From: Codonopsis lanceolata
Lineage: Eukaryota; Streptophyta; Magnoliopsida; Asterales; Campanulaceae
Direction of reading: 5' to 3'
Assembly (NCBI GenBank): GCA_013146195.2
Contig: CM028377.1
Coordinates: 68,421,501-68,485,500, forward strand
DNA length: 64,000 nucleotides
This document shows positions 33,364-45,291 of the stretch, one piece after another. Below the pieces are notes generated by a model, which worked only from the letters and a program-made list of their open reading frames with translations, made no database searches and was not told the origin of the DNA. A program made the translations under genes and the position numbers. Position 1 is the stretch's first letter. Each line of letters begins with the position of its first letter.

Positions 33364-34039
33364 TGAGCTGCTCGGCCCAATAGGCCCAAGCCATGAGCCA
33401 CGTGTTAGGTGTACTTGTTCCGAGCAAGCGAGCAAAAGTGTTGTGCGAGCAACCGGGCAAAACCTTAGTCTTTGAGCAAGCAGGCTACTTATGAGATGGG
33501 GACTCGACTAAGTGAGCAAAAGTGATAAGCGAGCATCAATGCTCGTCTTCGTCAATAAAAGCTATTGCGATTGAGGACATTCATGTCGATAAGAATAAGG
33601 TGACAATTGAGGGTGGTTACACCCGAGCAATAATCCTGATCAGAGGCCATGACCGTTTGTAAGGGAGTTAATGCTAATCATGGGCAGTTAATGCCAATCA
33701 TGGGCAGTTAATGCCAGTCATGGGCGGTTAATGCTAATCATGGGCAGTTATGCATGGTTATGGGCAGTTATGCCACTGGCACATATAATAGCTGGGCAAA
33801 ATTGGGAAAGAGGTATCTTGTTGTCGATTCTCTAGCCAAAACTACGTCAAATTACTTACTTAAGTGCCTATTTGTGTACTGATTCACACGCCGGAGGGCC
33901 TTTGCAGGGAGTGCCCCTGCCCAGTTTACGTTTGCTTGTTGACATTGCAGAGTTGGGCTGTGAGGATCCAAGAACACGTTGAAAGCTAGGTGTTTGGATT
34001 GGGCTTATTTAGTGGGTCCAGATTATCTTGGACACATCA
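33364..34039 (+). repeat. 3' LTR of the Tat-like element
   Basis: A polypurine-rich AGGAGTTGGGGGCTAC immediately precedes TGAGCTGCTCGGCCC, and the LTR ends GGACACATCA at 34039, 676 bp. A TATA-like CATATAATA is at 33782-33790. Five 20-bp direct repeats sit just upstream of it. The 5' LTR lies outside the window or in the gap, so borders rest on TG/CA and the polypurine tract. Confidence 0.65.
33666..33774 (+). repeat. 20-bp tandem repeats upstream of LTR TATA box
   Basis: Five units of AGTTAATGCYAATCATGGGC and a partial sixth occupy 33666-33774, ending 8 bp before the TATA-like site. Such repeats in LTR U3 regions often act as enhancer modules; that role is inference here. Confidence 0.85.
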
Positions 34040-34414
34040 ATTTCGATGCTTTTATCGGGTAGAACACATTTGCATAATTACTTTTGCCAACAAACAAATG
34101 ACATATCAAGAAATTCAGTGCCTCAAGTTGCACAATTTCTTTCACTAAAAACACTAATTTTTTAATAAGTATTACACTTTAAGTCTTGATATATACCTTA
34201 TTCATCCAAAACTCGATTTGGACAAATAATTATATCATTTCAATGTTTTCACCGAGTATAATATATTTGTGCAATTACATTCGCCAACAAATAAATGACG
34301 CATAAAGAAATCTGTGCCTCAAGTTGCACAATTTATTTCATTAAAAACACTAATTTTTTTAACAAGTATTATACTTTAAGTTTTGATATCTTATTCATCC
34401 AAAACTCGATTTGG

Positions 34415-34483
<69 letters not shown>

Positions 34484-34600
34484 TTCGATGCTCTCACCGA
34501 GTAGAACACATTTGCGCAGTTACATTCGCCAACAAACAAATGACACGTAAAGAAATTTGTGTCTCAAGTTACACAATTTCTTTCACTAAAAACACTATTT
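34040..34600. repeat. About 2.6 copies of a ~195-bp repeat
   Basis: Units begin near 34042, 34236 and 34482. Each contains a GATGCTTTTATCGGGTAGAAC-like start (variants within 20 positions), CATTTGC, GCCAACAAACAAATGAC, CTCAAGTTGCACAATTTCTT and AAAACACTAATTTTTT. Unit 2 is extended by (TA)n at 34422-34480. The array begins exactly at the Tat-like LTR border. Confidence 0.8.
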
Positions 34601-34609
34601 TTTTTCAAC

Positions 34610-37470
34610 AATAGAATAGAGGTAACACATATTGGTTAGAAATTTATGTTGGTTTAAAAATATTATTATTAAGTAACAATAAAAGAAATGTATCATACAT
34701 TGGTTGAAAAGTGATGGTGGTTTTTAAAGTCATTTGATAAAAGACTTCTACGATTATTGCCAATAAAAGATGTATTTCTCACATTGGTTAGAAAATGGTG
34801 TTAATTTTAAATTATTTTATATTATTAACAATAAAAGAGATGTATAACACATTATTTAAAAAGAAAATAATATATTTTAAAGTCTTTAGACTAAAAACTT
34901 TCACTTTTACAAGAGATGTATCTCACATTGGTTACAAAATATTCTTTTGTTATTACCAATAGAAGAGATGTACTCCACATTGGTTACAAATTTGTATTTG
35001 TTTTAAAAATATTATTATCAATTACCAATTGAAGAGATGCATCATACATTGGTTAGAAAGTAATATTGGTTTTCAAAGTCTTTTGATAAAAGACTTTTAC
35101 CATTATTACCTATAGAAGATATATATCACACATTTGTTATAAATTGATGTTGGTTTTAAATTACTGTTATTACCAATAAAAGAGATAAATCTTACATTGG
35201 TTAAAAAATTATTATGATATTATCAATATAAGAGATGTATCACACATTGTTTACAAAGAGATGTTGGTTTCAAAACTCTTTAGATAAAATACTACTACTA
35301 TTATTATTTTTATTCTGTAACCATTATAAGAGATGTATCACACATTATTTTGAAAAAGATAACGATTTCAAAAGTTTTTATATAAAAGACTATTATTATT
35401 ACTATGAAAGAATGTATCTCACATTTGTTAGAAATTAATGTTGGTTTTAAAAATACTATTATTACCAATAGAAATTAAAAGATGTATACCATATGGTTAG
35501 AAAAAGAAGTTTGCTTTAAAAGTCTAGATAAAAAATCTTTAAACTTTTATTACCAATAGAAATAGAAAATAAGTATCTCACATTGTTAGAATATGAATAA
35601 TGAATTTTAAAAGTCTTAAAATAAATATTTTAATACCATAAAGTTCAAAATTTAAGGTGTCTACTAACGCAGATATGTTAAAAAGCTTTCATTTGGACGA
35701 AAATTTATTTTTCTTTTCATTCATGACAATGATGATAAAAATTGTACAATATCATTTTTATTATTACTATTACTATTGCTATTTTTTATAACAATAATAC
35801 TATTATTATTCTCAAGCATTCATGTGTGACTCATTGTTTCTCAATCATTAGCTATTAATAATAGGTATTAATAATTAATAGAATAATGAGATATTAATCT
35901 CTACTATTAATCTCTTCTATTGTTAATAGTAGAAGTCTTATATAGATAAAAATTTACAACCAACATTATTTTCAAACCAATGTAGGATACAACTCTTCTA
36001 TTAGTAATAAAATGTTAGATTTTTAATCTAATAACTTTTAAAACCAAAATCAATTTATAACAAATATGAAATACATCTCTACTAATATTACCAATATAAA
36101 AGATATATCTTACATTGATTATAAATTGATGTTCATTTTGATAAAAGATTTCTACTTTTATCACCATAGAATAGATGTATCTTACATTGTTTAGAAAAAG
36201 ATGTTAGTTTTTAAAGTCTTATATTAAAGACTTTTACTCTTATTACCAATAAAAGATATGTATCTCACATTGTTTAAAAATAAATGTTGGTTTAAAAAGT
36301 TTTTAGATTAAAGACTTTTTGTTTTAAATATAATAGATGCATGTATCTCACATTGGTTACAAAGTATTCTACTATTATTATCAATAGAAGAGATATATCA
36401 CACATTGGTTATAAATTAATGTTGGTTTTAAAAATACTATTATTACTAATTGAATAGATGTATCATACATTTGGTAGAAGGTAATGTTGGTTTTTAAAGT
36501 CTTTAGATATAAGACTTCTACCATTATTATCAATAAAAGATGCATATCTCACCTTGGTTAGAAAGTGATGTTAATTTTAATTTTAGATAAAAGACTTTTA
36601 CTATTATTACTAATAGAAGAGATATCCTACATTGGTTAAAAAATGATGTTGGTTTTAAAAATATTTAGATAAAATACTTTTACTTTTATCATCAATATAA
36701 TAGAAGAGATGTATCCACATTATTTAGGAAGAGATGTTGGTTATAAAATTTTTAAGATAAAAGACTTCTACAATTATTACCAAATGAGGATATGTATTCC
36801 ACATTAGTTAGAGAGTGATGCTGATTTTAAAAGTCTACCATTATTAACAATAGAAGAGAAATATTTCACATTTGTTAGAAATATGATATTAGTTTAAAAA
36901 GTTTTTAGATGATGTATCGCATATTGATTACAAAGAAATGTATCTCATATTATTTAGAAATGAGTATTGATTATAAAAGTCATTAGATAAAGACATTTTT
37001 ATATTATTACCAATAGAAAATATGTATCTACATTATTTAGAAATAGATGTTGGTTAAAAAATTTTTTTATCTACTACTATTATTACTAATAGAAAATATG
37101 TATACCACATGGTTAGAATGTGGTGTTGGTTTTAAAAGTTTTTAGATAAAAGATTTAAACTTTCATTACCAATAAAAATAGAAAATAAGTATCTCACATT
37201 GTTTTAAAATGAATTATGATTTTAAAATTTTTTAACAAAAAGACTTCTAATATTATTATCAAGTTAGATGTTAATTTTAAAAGTCTTTAGATCAAAGATT
37301 TTTACTATTATTACTAATACAAAATATGTATCTCACGTTAGTTAGAAACTTATGCTAATTTTAAAAGTATTTAGGTAAAAAAAATCGTTTAATATTAGTA
37401 ACAATATATAGAAAAAAAATTATAACTATAAAAGAGATTAACAATCTAATTATAATATCTAAAAGTTATA
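34610..37470. repeat. Degenerate ~80-bp minisatellite-like array with inverted block
   Basis: About 30 diverged units, each built on GATGTATCTCACATTGGTT, AGAAA, GATGTTGGTTTTAAAAGTC, TTTAGATAAAAGACTTTTA and CTATTATTACCAATAGAAGA. Units at 35890-36090 read in the opposite orientation (for example AAACCAATGTAGGATACAAC) and then the array returns to plus. No open frame is kept. The array is satellite-like by eye, but its family is not known to me. Confidence 0.8.
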
Positions 37471-37850
37471 TTATTATTACAAAAAATATATATATCTTAT
37501 ATTATACTGTGCAAAACACGAACTAAATAAGTAGGGTAAATGTAAAGCAATACAGATGTTTGTTTCACATGTGTGATAAAGTAAAGTTTAATTGATGTCA
37601 TAGTTATTGAACAAACACCCTTGTTTCGTTTGGTTTAGTCATCATCTTTGGTCATATCGTATGCACCCAACTTGTGCTCTCACCACCTGGCCGAATGAAT
37701 CAAAACCACATGTAAATAGCTAGGAAGCCAAAGCAACCAACACACGAACGAACTCTTGTAGTTAAATCAATACCATGTTACCATGTAAAAAGTAATATTA
37801 TTATATGTGTCTGTGCGGGCGTATGTCAATGAAGGGATGTATAAATTAAA
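37471..37850. other. Spacer between the ~80-bp array and the Helitron remnant
   Basis: No gene or repeat recognised. The 3' end of the minus-strand Helitron may lie here or near the CTAGT at about 37857, but no terminal hairpin could be matched. Confidence 0.3.
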
Positions 37851-38049
37851 ATTAACTAGTTTTTTAATCCTTATGTTAAAAATATATCAACTAAATCATA
37901 TATAAACAAAATAAGAGGATCAATTTATTAACAATTATACATAAGTATATCACTAATCATTATAGATTATAAAAAATTTCATTATACATAATATTTGTTA
38001 TCTTATTAGTTGGTTTTTCATCTTCACCGTATATCAATATTTTCAAACA

Positions 38050-38513
38050 AAAAAAAAATTGTTACTTTAGAAACTACGACATATAACTGTCCATGGCTAA
38101 ATACTTGTTTTTCAAAAAGAGACCTACGTGTAATTATTGACTTTGACACTTGTTAATTGTCATTGCATATGATACCAGTAATGTAAATAGTATTCTATGG
38201 AGCTTAAAAGGCAGTTTTACATTGGATAGAGTTAATAACAATCTTGAGATAAAAATAATTTCTCCGACATTGTTTCCTTTCAAAAAATTTATTTCAACAA
38301 TATGATCCTAAAATTTATGATGATTAGTCTTGTTCCATTACACAACTCTGAAACATGATCAATGTTTCTCAATAGTGTTATTGAAACACTATTTTTAAGT
38401 GTCAATTCATGGTCTGACAACCCTGAACACTTTGTACTAAAAAAACTCTGTATAATAAATGTTCTCGAACAAACTTGAATTTTTTCTGGCCTGCAAATAG
38501 AATTTGAACTCAA
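38050..38513 (-). pseudogene. Helitron Pif1-type helicase C-terminal remnant
   Basis: Minus-strand reading gives LRNIDHVSELCNGTRLIII (from the frame 38289-38513), then PFKLHRI-like sequence, YAMTINKCQSQ and, after a stop and shift, KQVFSHGQLYVVVSKV at about 38063-38110. These are the last conserved helicase motifs of Helitron RepHel proteins. Several stops and shifts leave it non-functional. Upstream Rep and helicase domains are absent. Confidence 0.8.
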
Positions 38514-38639
38514 ATAAGTTCTTCCTTTTGAATGATTATTTTTATTAAATTATATTTGTAATTTATGAATAAAGAAATTTCTGAGAAGAAAATAAGCTAA
38601 AATCAAAATAACGAAATTATTTTTACCGTTAATTATTAT

Positions 38640-39260
38640 TTTTGTTTTTAAAATTATTTTAATTTTAATAACTTCCATTACATATATTTTTTGTTTTATT
38701 GACTTCGTAACTATTATTTTTGTTTTATTTTTAAGAATTAGTTTTACGGAAAAAAATTGTTCCGTTATTTTTTTAAAATTATTTTGTTAAAATTATTTTG
38801 CTAACCTCAGTTTAAATTGTTTTGTTTTATTGACTCTGTAACTATTATTTATGTTTCATCAAATATTTTTATTTAACTAATGTATTTTTGTTTTACATAG
38901 CTATTTTTAAGAATTTATTTTAAAATTTTGTTCTGTAAGTTATTTTTATTATTTTAGTAACCTCAGTTTAAATTTTTTTTGTTTGTATTGACTTTGTAAC
39001 TACTATTTTTGTTCCATCAAATATTTTTATTTTACGAACATATTTTTTTTACATAGACATTTTTTAGAAATTTTTGAAATTTTTGCTCCTTAAATTATTT
39101 TATTTTACTAACCTCCGCATTAAATTATTTTTATTTTGTTGATTTTGTAACTTTTATTTTTATAGTAACTTGTTCCATAAATTATTTTTATTTTATTAAC
39201 CTCTTATATTTTTGTTTTCTTGACTTTGGAACTATTATTTTTGTTTTACTTACTATTTTT
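38640..39260. repeat. T-rich tandem repeat, unit about 170-190 bp
   Basis: About four degenerate units contain TAACCTCAGTTTAAATT, TATTGACTTTGTAACTA, TATTTTTGTT and CATCAAATATTTTTATTT in the same order, e.g. near 38805, 38962 and 39110. No coding sign. Confidence 0.65.
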
Positions 39261-39392
39261 TAATGTTTAAAGAGAGAAAAATGTTTAAACATAATTAAAA
39301 GAGATAAGATGGTGGTGATGAGAGAAAAAATATGGAGGAGACTGGAGAGAGAAAGAGAAATACAACCAGAGAATATAGGAGTATGGGTGGAA

Positions 39393-39877
39393 TCGGGACG
39401 GGACCCGTCCCGATTAGCCTTAACCCGATCCCGTCCCGATAGAATTCAGGATTTCAATTTCCTTCCCGATCCCGTTCCCGATAAGTGTCGGGACCCGATG
39501 TGTCAGGATCCCGACAGTTCGGGAGATAAAAATCTCGTAATATCGACTATAATATTTATGAACAATATCTCTGACACTAAAATATTTTTAAAATGTCTCC
39601 ATTATGATTAAGATTTCAGACTGTATATTTACAAGTATACTTGAATATTTACTTAATGGTGGGTATTGATGGATCAGTCATTATGAACAAAATGTGTCCC
39701 TCACTCGCAGGAGAAGAGTTGCACTAATGTAGAAACTTGATATACCAAAAAAAAAAAAAAAACCACTACATTGTGAAAATAAATTTAACAAATACCATTA
39801 AGTAATTTTAGCAAGCACACAATAGACATTGTTTGAAAGATAGTCTCTTGGCTTGATAACAGTACACACTCAAAATA

Positions 39878-39912
<35 letters not shown>

Positions 39913-40096
39913 AAATTAGTTTGGACGGGTCGGGAATCCCGACGGGATTGATATATTTTCCGAATCACGTCTCGAAATAAGTCAGGATAGGAAAAATCTC
40001 GACAAAGTTGGGATCATGATTATATCGGGTCGGGATCGGGACTGGTGTCGGGTCAGGACGGGAAAACGAGACTTTTTGCCAGACTTAGATAGGAGA
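39393..40096. mobile_element. GC-rich hAT-like non-autonomous insertion
   Basis: Both ends are packed with CGGGACGGGACCCGTCCC-type motifs (39394-39530 and 39925-40065), in contrast to the AT-rich core and surroundings. Ends AGTATGGGTGGAA and, inverted, AGTCTGGCAAAAA are similar, with imperfect 8-bp flanks AATATAGG and TAGATAGG. Subterminal motif crowding resembles the two better supported hAT elements in this window. Confidence 0.5.
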
Positions 40097-40199
40097 GAGA
40101 AAGAGTGAAATGACAACTCAAAAGTCAATAATATAAAAAGTGAGATTTTGAAGAAAGAAATATACCCTTGTCATTATATATATATAGATTTTTCATCCC

Positions 40200-41406
40200 G
40201 GTGGTGTAATTTTTTTTTATACAAGCAGTCTTTAGATCATAACACGTGATCAACCAAAATCTAAAAAAATTAAGATAAAGATTGTGATCGATCGAATGGA
40301 GATATTATTCAACGTTCATATAAAGAAGTGAAAATCAATTCACAAAACATGTAAATTTTAACTGACTTTATTAGAATTACGAAATAGGAATAACTACACA
40401 AGATATTCTTCAATTCGAATGACGTCATGATACGGTACCCTTTGTATCTATTTATAAATGTTATTTCTGGAAAAATAAAATTCTTTTGAAAGAAAAGATA
40501 AATAAGACAAAACCACCGATTCTAAACTCAATGGAAGCGTTATGCTGAAAAATAATTATTCAGCTTAATTACCTTGTTCTATTGCATAACATGCCTTTAT
40601 CTATTCAGGTGAAATAAATTTTACAAACAATTGTTGATTATTGTGGTGTCTATAATAATCCATAAAATATGTTCCCTTCGTTTCAGACAAATAATATCCA
40701 TTTAAAAGTCATTTTTTTTTAAAAAAAATGATACTTTTAATAATCTATTAGTAATAAAATGACACTATTAGAGCATGAACAATAAAAAATCATATTAAAT
40801 GGCAATATTGCGGGAGCATCATGGCAGCCTTGTGTTGCTTAAAGATCATAAACAAACTTATTTAAAGATATAAAGTTATTGGAGTTTGTGCCACAATTGA
40901 AAGTTTTTTTTTTTTTTTTTTTTTTTGGTAGCTCAAGGTATTTTTTTATTTATTTTTAAATTAATAGGTAGTTTAGGGGAGTGAATGTTACCCCCCATTG
41001 TACATGCTCTTATATGCCCAAGCCATGATTGTATTTGAAAGGTAGAGAATTACTCCTACATGGTACTCCAATATTTTGATTTGGCTCAAATAGGTGTCAA
41101 ATTTATGACATAGTACAATTGTTTCTTAAATAAAGGTGGTCAAAATCAATAAAATTGTTGTATTTAGCGATGATAAGTCAACTTTTGAGCTTTTAAGATG
41201 GTAAAATGACAAATTCTGAAACTCAAGGGGGCGGGGGTCAAGAAACTCAAGGAGATACTACTTGACGGAGTTGACGTTTTCAGTTTAATTCAAATGATGT
41301 TACTATATCATTAACCTTTTCACCAATTCATAGATGTCTATTTCTAAAACTAATTTCTCTGAGGAAAAAGATAAATAAGAGAAAAACCACCAACTTCAAA
41401 CTTCCC

Positions 41407-41439
<33 letters not shown>

Positions 41440-42638
41440 CAACTTGAGAAATATGTGTGCAATTGACATAAGATAAGTAATAACAGTGATTAATTTTTTT
41501 ACTTTAATCTTACGGCTGTAATTCTCTAATACCCTCACATATGCGAAAGGCGGTTAGCAGCTGCCTTTGCCTAACTCAATTTTTGGATGTAACTAAATTT
41601 AACCCTCTCTCGCTCAATTATTTTTAACTTCTGTCTAACTCAATTTTTATTGTCTTACTGACATTTACTGTTTTACTAGGATTTGTAACAATGTATTTTT
41701 TAAAAAAATTATTGGACATTATTTCAAACAAGACATTTCAAGTAATATTTTATTGGATTATGTACACAAAATGCTAAGCATGAGCCCATATCAAAATCTT
41801 AATAAGAGAAATAAAAAAGAGTAAAATTAATAAATGAGAAAATAGAAAAATAAGACAAAGAAATCCACAAAACGCCACCTAAATGTAAGGAATCGGAACC
41901 ATATATTGAAAATATCACACTCTAAGCTCATTAATCTCTACTACATGTTTCTTACAAAAGAAGATCGACTAAAATAACAGCAAATACATGTAGATTCAAT
42001 GAGACATGAAATGTGACAGAGAGTGTGATAGACGATTTGGACCCATATATTCGGTGATGAAATAAAATTGTTAATTAACCTCTTTATTAAATGTTTGGAT
42101 AAGATATGATTTTTTGGGATAAGTACTGGCTATGATTTAGTTTTTTACTCAATCTTACTGCTGTAAATTATTTACGGCTAGAACTAAATTTACGTGCTAT
42201 AACTAAATTTAATTCTTATCGTAATTACTTAAGTCAATTTAATTTTTATAAAGCATGAATTTTATTTTTTATTTTTTTCTGGCCTAGATTTAATGTTTTA
42301 CAAATATTTAGTTTGTAGTTTATTAATTGATTGTTCTTGAAATCAACTGAATCTCAATTTACTTTTTATCCGACCTAGATTTTTTTATTAAAAAAATTGT
42401 TCGTAAGTTTTGTAATTATTTTTTGTAATTTTATATATTTATATTTTAATTTCTTTCTTTAAAAAGAATCTGTTCTAAGTTTTCCTTATTGGTGTGAAAT
42501 CTTTGTGATTTCGAATAGTCTTTTGTTAATTCACTACGTCTCATTCAACTTATTTTATGATTTTTGTTTGCTGAGATTTTCATTTTTAAGTTTATTTCAA
42601 TTAAGTGTTGGTTTGGTGTGTGTGTGTATGTGTGTGTG

Positions 42639-42686
<48 letters not shown>

Positions 42687-43238
42687 TGATATTAGATGTT
42701 TAATTATACTCTTTTTGGATAAGTTACAAATTTTACAGCCAATAAAATGTGTTAATTCTTTAAATGTTGGGATATCATGTTTTCTTTGTATAGTGTACAT
42801 TGATCCGACCCTTACAAATTTTCAAGCATATTGAATATAATGATCCGACCCTTACCAAATCTCAAACATATATTAATTTATTCGTATTATGTTCGCTTTA
42901 TACATTGATCACGTCCATACTGATACCGTGCCTATGGCACGGGCACAAAATTTAGTTAAAATTAAAGTTCCTCAGTTTTACCTAAATAGTTTATGCTTAA
43001 AAATTACAATTATGAAAAAATATATAAGTATCATTAGAGTTAATTATAATTACAAAATTATTTGAGTATAATCAATATGTTTAAAACACATGTCGAGGGT
43101 AAAGTTGAAAAGTTAAAGAGACTGTATGCTTAATTTTTGAAAATCGATGATTTAGGTAAAATATCTAAAATAAAATAGTGGACTCTTTGCATGGAACTGA
43201 CTACAGAGTGAGTATAATTCAATTACTATAACTTGACT
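40200..43238. other. AT-rich intergenic region with microsatellites
   Basis: No gene seen. Contains a poly-T run (about 40902-40925), (TA)n at about 41407-41433, and a (GT)n/(GA)n compound at about 42617-42682, which gives rise to spurious open frames. Blocks at about 41500-41650 and 42130-42290 share motifs such as AACTAAATTTAA. Confidence 0.5.
42926..42957 (+). mobile_element. Possible degenerate Helitron 3' end
   Basis: A perfect 7-bp stem hairpin CCGTGCC-TAT-GGCACGG (42926-42942) is followed by GCACAAAATTTAG and T. This resembles a Helitron terminus whose final CTAG has changed to TTAG. No body was identified. Confidence 0.3.
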
Positions 43239-43247
43239 TTATTTATT

Positions 43248-43681
43248 GGTTTAAATCTCAAATTTGATCACTCTACTTTCGGCCAAAATTCATTAAGCTC
43301 ACTTTATTTTTTTTCTTCAATTTAATCACTCTATTTGGCTTCGAAAGTCGATAAGGTCACTAGAGTCATTTCCGTTAGTTAAGTTTGATGGAAATCTTTG
43401 GAAAGACAATAATACCCCTTACCTTTGAAAGGTGTGTTGACAAATTCAAGTCACACAATAAGAAATTATGTTTGAGAGGAGAATGAGACCCTCAAAACCC
43501 CCAAATTTAGTAAGAGTATTTTTTGATTTTCCTAAAAAAATTAAACTTTCCATCCAAATATATGAATGAAGTGATGAACGTGCTAATTATGTGAAAGTAG
43601 AGTGATTAAATTGAAGAAAAAAATAAAGTGATCTTAATGAATTTTGACCGAAAACAGGATGACCAAATTGAGATTTAAACC
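43248..43681. mobile_element. Mutator-type MITE with ~85-bp inverted repeats
   Basis: The left end GGTTTAAATCTCAAATTTGA and the inverted right end GGTTTAAATCTCAATTTGGT begin inverted repeats of about 85 bp that both run through TCAAAATTCATTAAG-like sequence and TTCTTCAATTTAATCACTCT. Perfect 9-bp target duplications TTATTTATT lie at 43239-43247 and 43682-43690. Total length is 434 bp with no coding frame. Long inverted repeats with 9-bp duplications indicate a Mutator-like origin. Confidence 0.85.
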
Positions 43682-43690
43682 TTATTTATT

Positions 43691-45291
43691 CAAGTAAAAT
43701 GAATTTACCAAACATTTATTGACTTTTTTTTGAGAGTGTCCGAAAGCCATAAAACACATCACAATCAATGAAATATAACATACATATAAACCAACAAAAT
43801 GACTAGCTCTAACTAGGGACAATGGCTTATAAACTTAAAACTTGATGCCATCAGAATTTCAGAGGTCTTTATATATTAGTACTACTTGAAGGAAAGAAAA
43901 CTTGTTTTCTAAAGGGTGCTTTCAGCATTGATCAATTGGGTTTATTGAACAAATAAAGAAAATAATAAAATGGTATTGTCAAAGAATATCAATTTCAGAT
44001 GAAAAGTTAATTCAATTCAAGTAATATTAGAAGGGGAAAAAAAATATATATATATATATATATAGAGAGAGGGAGAGAGAGAGAGAGATATTTATGTCAA
44101 GAAAAGGAATGACAGGTCTGTTTATACAACAATTAATAACTTCAACTTACTATTGATCAGTATTAAAGAAAATATTCTAAATGGTTAATGTTTGTTTTGT
44201 CAAAAAGTTAGTCGTCGTTTGACGACTTGAGATCTTGTGTACCACAGTGTACCCCTCTTTGTGTCATCAACTAATATAACATATGGATGGCCCCATGACT
44301 CATATACAAATTTGCTTAGTGACACATAAGGAGGTACACTGTATAATACAAGAGATCTAAACTCGTTCTTTGACAAACATTTATCTTAATAGGTTTAACA
44401 TTTTCTTTAACCTTAATAATTTATGTGTCCCTCATCAATTTGTGGCTACTTCAAAAACCAAAAACAAAAATCTAGAAGAAAATTTCTCAAAACTCACCAC
44501 CTATAAATTTGTTAAAAATACTTTTTTTTGTGTATTGTGTACTTAAAGTAGAACACAAAAAGAACCATACTTCCAAAAACCAAAAAAAACAAAAAAACAG
44601 AAGACAACCCAAACTTCAAAACCCAAAAAGAAAAATCCAGAAGTGATGGCGAGGAGGAAGAAACCAAACTTCAAAAACCAAAACGAAACAATACAAATTT
44701 CAAACTTATTAGGTTTTAACGCTACAAATTTCAAACTTACAGGAAGAAACCGAGATTGAGATATCAAGATATATAAACCCGAGAATAGGAATTGGTTGAG
44801 GAATAGGAATATGAATTGGTTGAGGAATAGACTGGGAAGAAGAGAGAGGAAGACGCTAGGAAGAGAGAGAACCAGACTTGAGAAAAGTAGAGAAAAAGAG
44901 AAACGAATTTGAGAAGTGAAAACAGGGAGGGTTTTCTTGGAGATCAACCGCTACATACGGTTGAGATCTGTGAGAGTTAATCCTGGCCAGTAATTGTGTT
45001 TGGTAAAAACCAATCATGGTCAGTAATTAACTTTTCATAACTGTCTGATCTGTATTATATTATAGATATATGATCTAAAACAAATGATTTTGTTTTAGTA
45101 TTGACTCACTAGTTAAGAATGTTTGGGTGAAAGTTGGCACTTTGGTTAATACTAAAGTGGTAAAACCGTTAAGCAAGACAAAGCAATTGTAAAGGTGTTT
45201 ATGGAGAGGGAGAGAGAGAGAGAGAGAGAGAGATCGACATAATAATATTTAAGGTGGTTCGGAGCAACTTTCTCCTACATTTATTGTAACG
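43691..45291. other. Intergenic region without recognised genes
   Basis: A (TA)n(GA)n run lies at about 44043-44090 and a GA run at about 45209-45231. The 134-codon minus-strand frame at 44543-44947 is a low-complexity Phe/Leu-rich reading of repeated AACTTCAAAAACCAAAA-like sequence and is not called a gene. A short hairpin TCAACCG/CGGTTGA is at about 44944-44964. Confidence 0.4.

Larger units (their letters stand above)
28702..34039 (+). mobile_element. Tat-lineage gypsy element, 3' half
   Basis: Order seen after the gap: integrase core and C terminus (28702-29405, +), a non-coding stretch with 37-bp repeats, a large antisense ORF (30153-32553, -), a polypurine tract, and the 3' LTR (33364-34039). 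An antisense extra ORF between integrase and the 3' LTR is a known trait of several Tat-group elements. Base composition is richer in GC than the Athila piece. Confidence 0.8.
37851..40188 (-). mobile_element. Helitron remnant
   Basis: On the minus strand the 5' end is read at 40188 as TCTATATATATATAATGACA after an A, a typical Helitron start. Pif1-type helicase motifs lie at 38060-38513. The left limit is approximate. Interior sequence 38640-39260 is a T-rich tandem repeat, and a GC-rich element is nested at about 39393-40096. Confidence 0.6.

Noticed and set aside
22456..34039. One continuous gypsy element across gap 1
   Set aside because: Sequence on the two sides of the gap belongs to different lineages (Athila and Tat), so they were annotated separately.
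34610..37470. CRISPR-like array of regularly spaced repeats
   Set aside because: Units are contiguous and degenerate, there are no unique spacers, and the genome is a plant's.
42505..42834. Open frames over the GT/GA microsatellite
   Set aside because: Low-complexity translation (RERERE or LSLSLS) of a simple repeat.
44543..44947. 134-codon Phe/Leu-rich minus-strand frame, considered as a membrane protein
   Set aside because: Composed of repeated AAAACTTC/CAAAACC motifs, with no domain, no context and no paralogue recognised.
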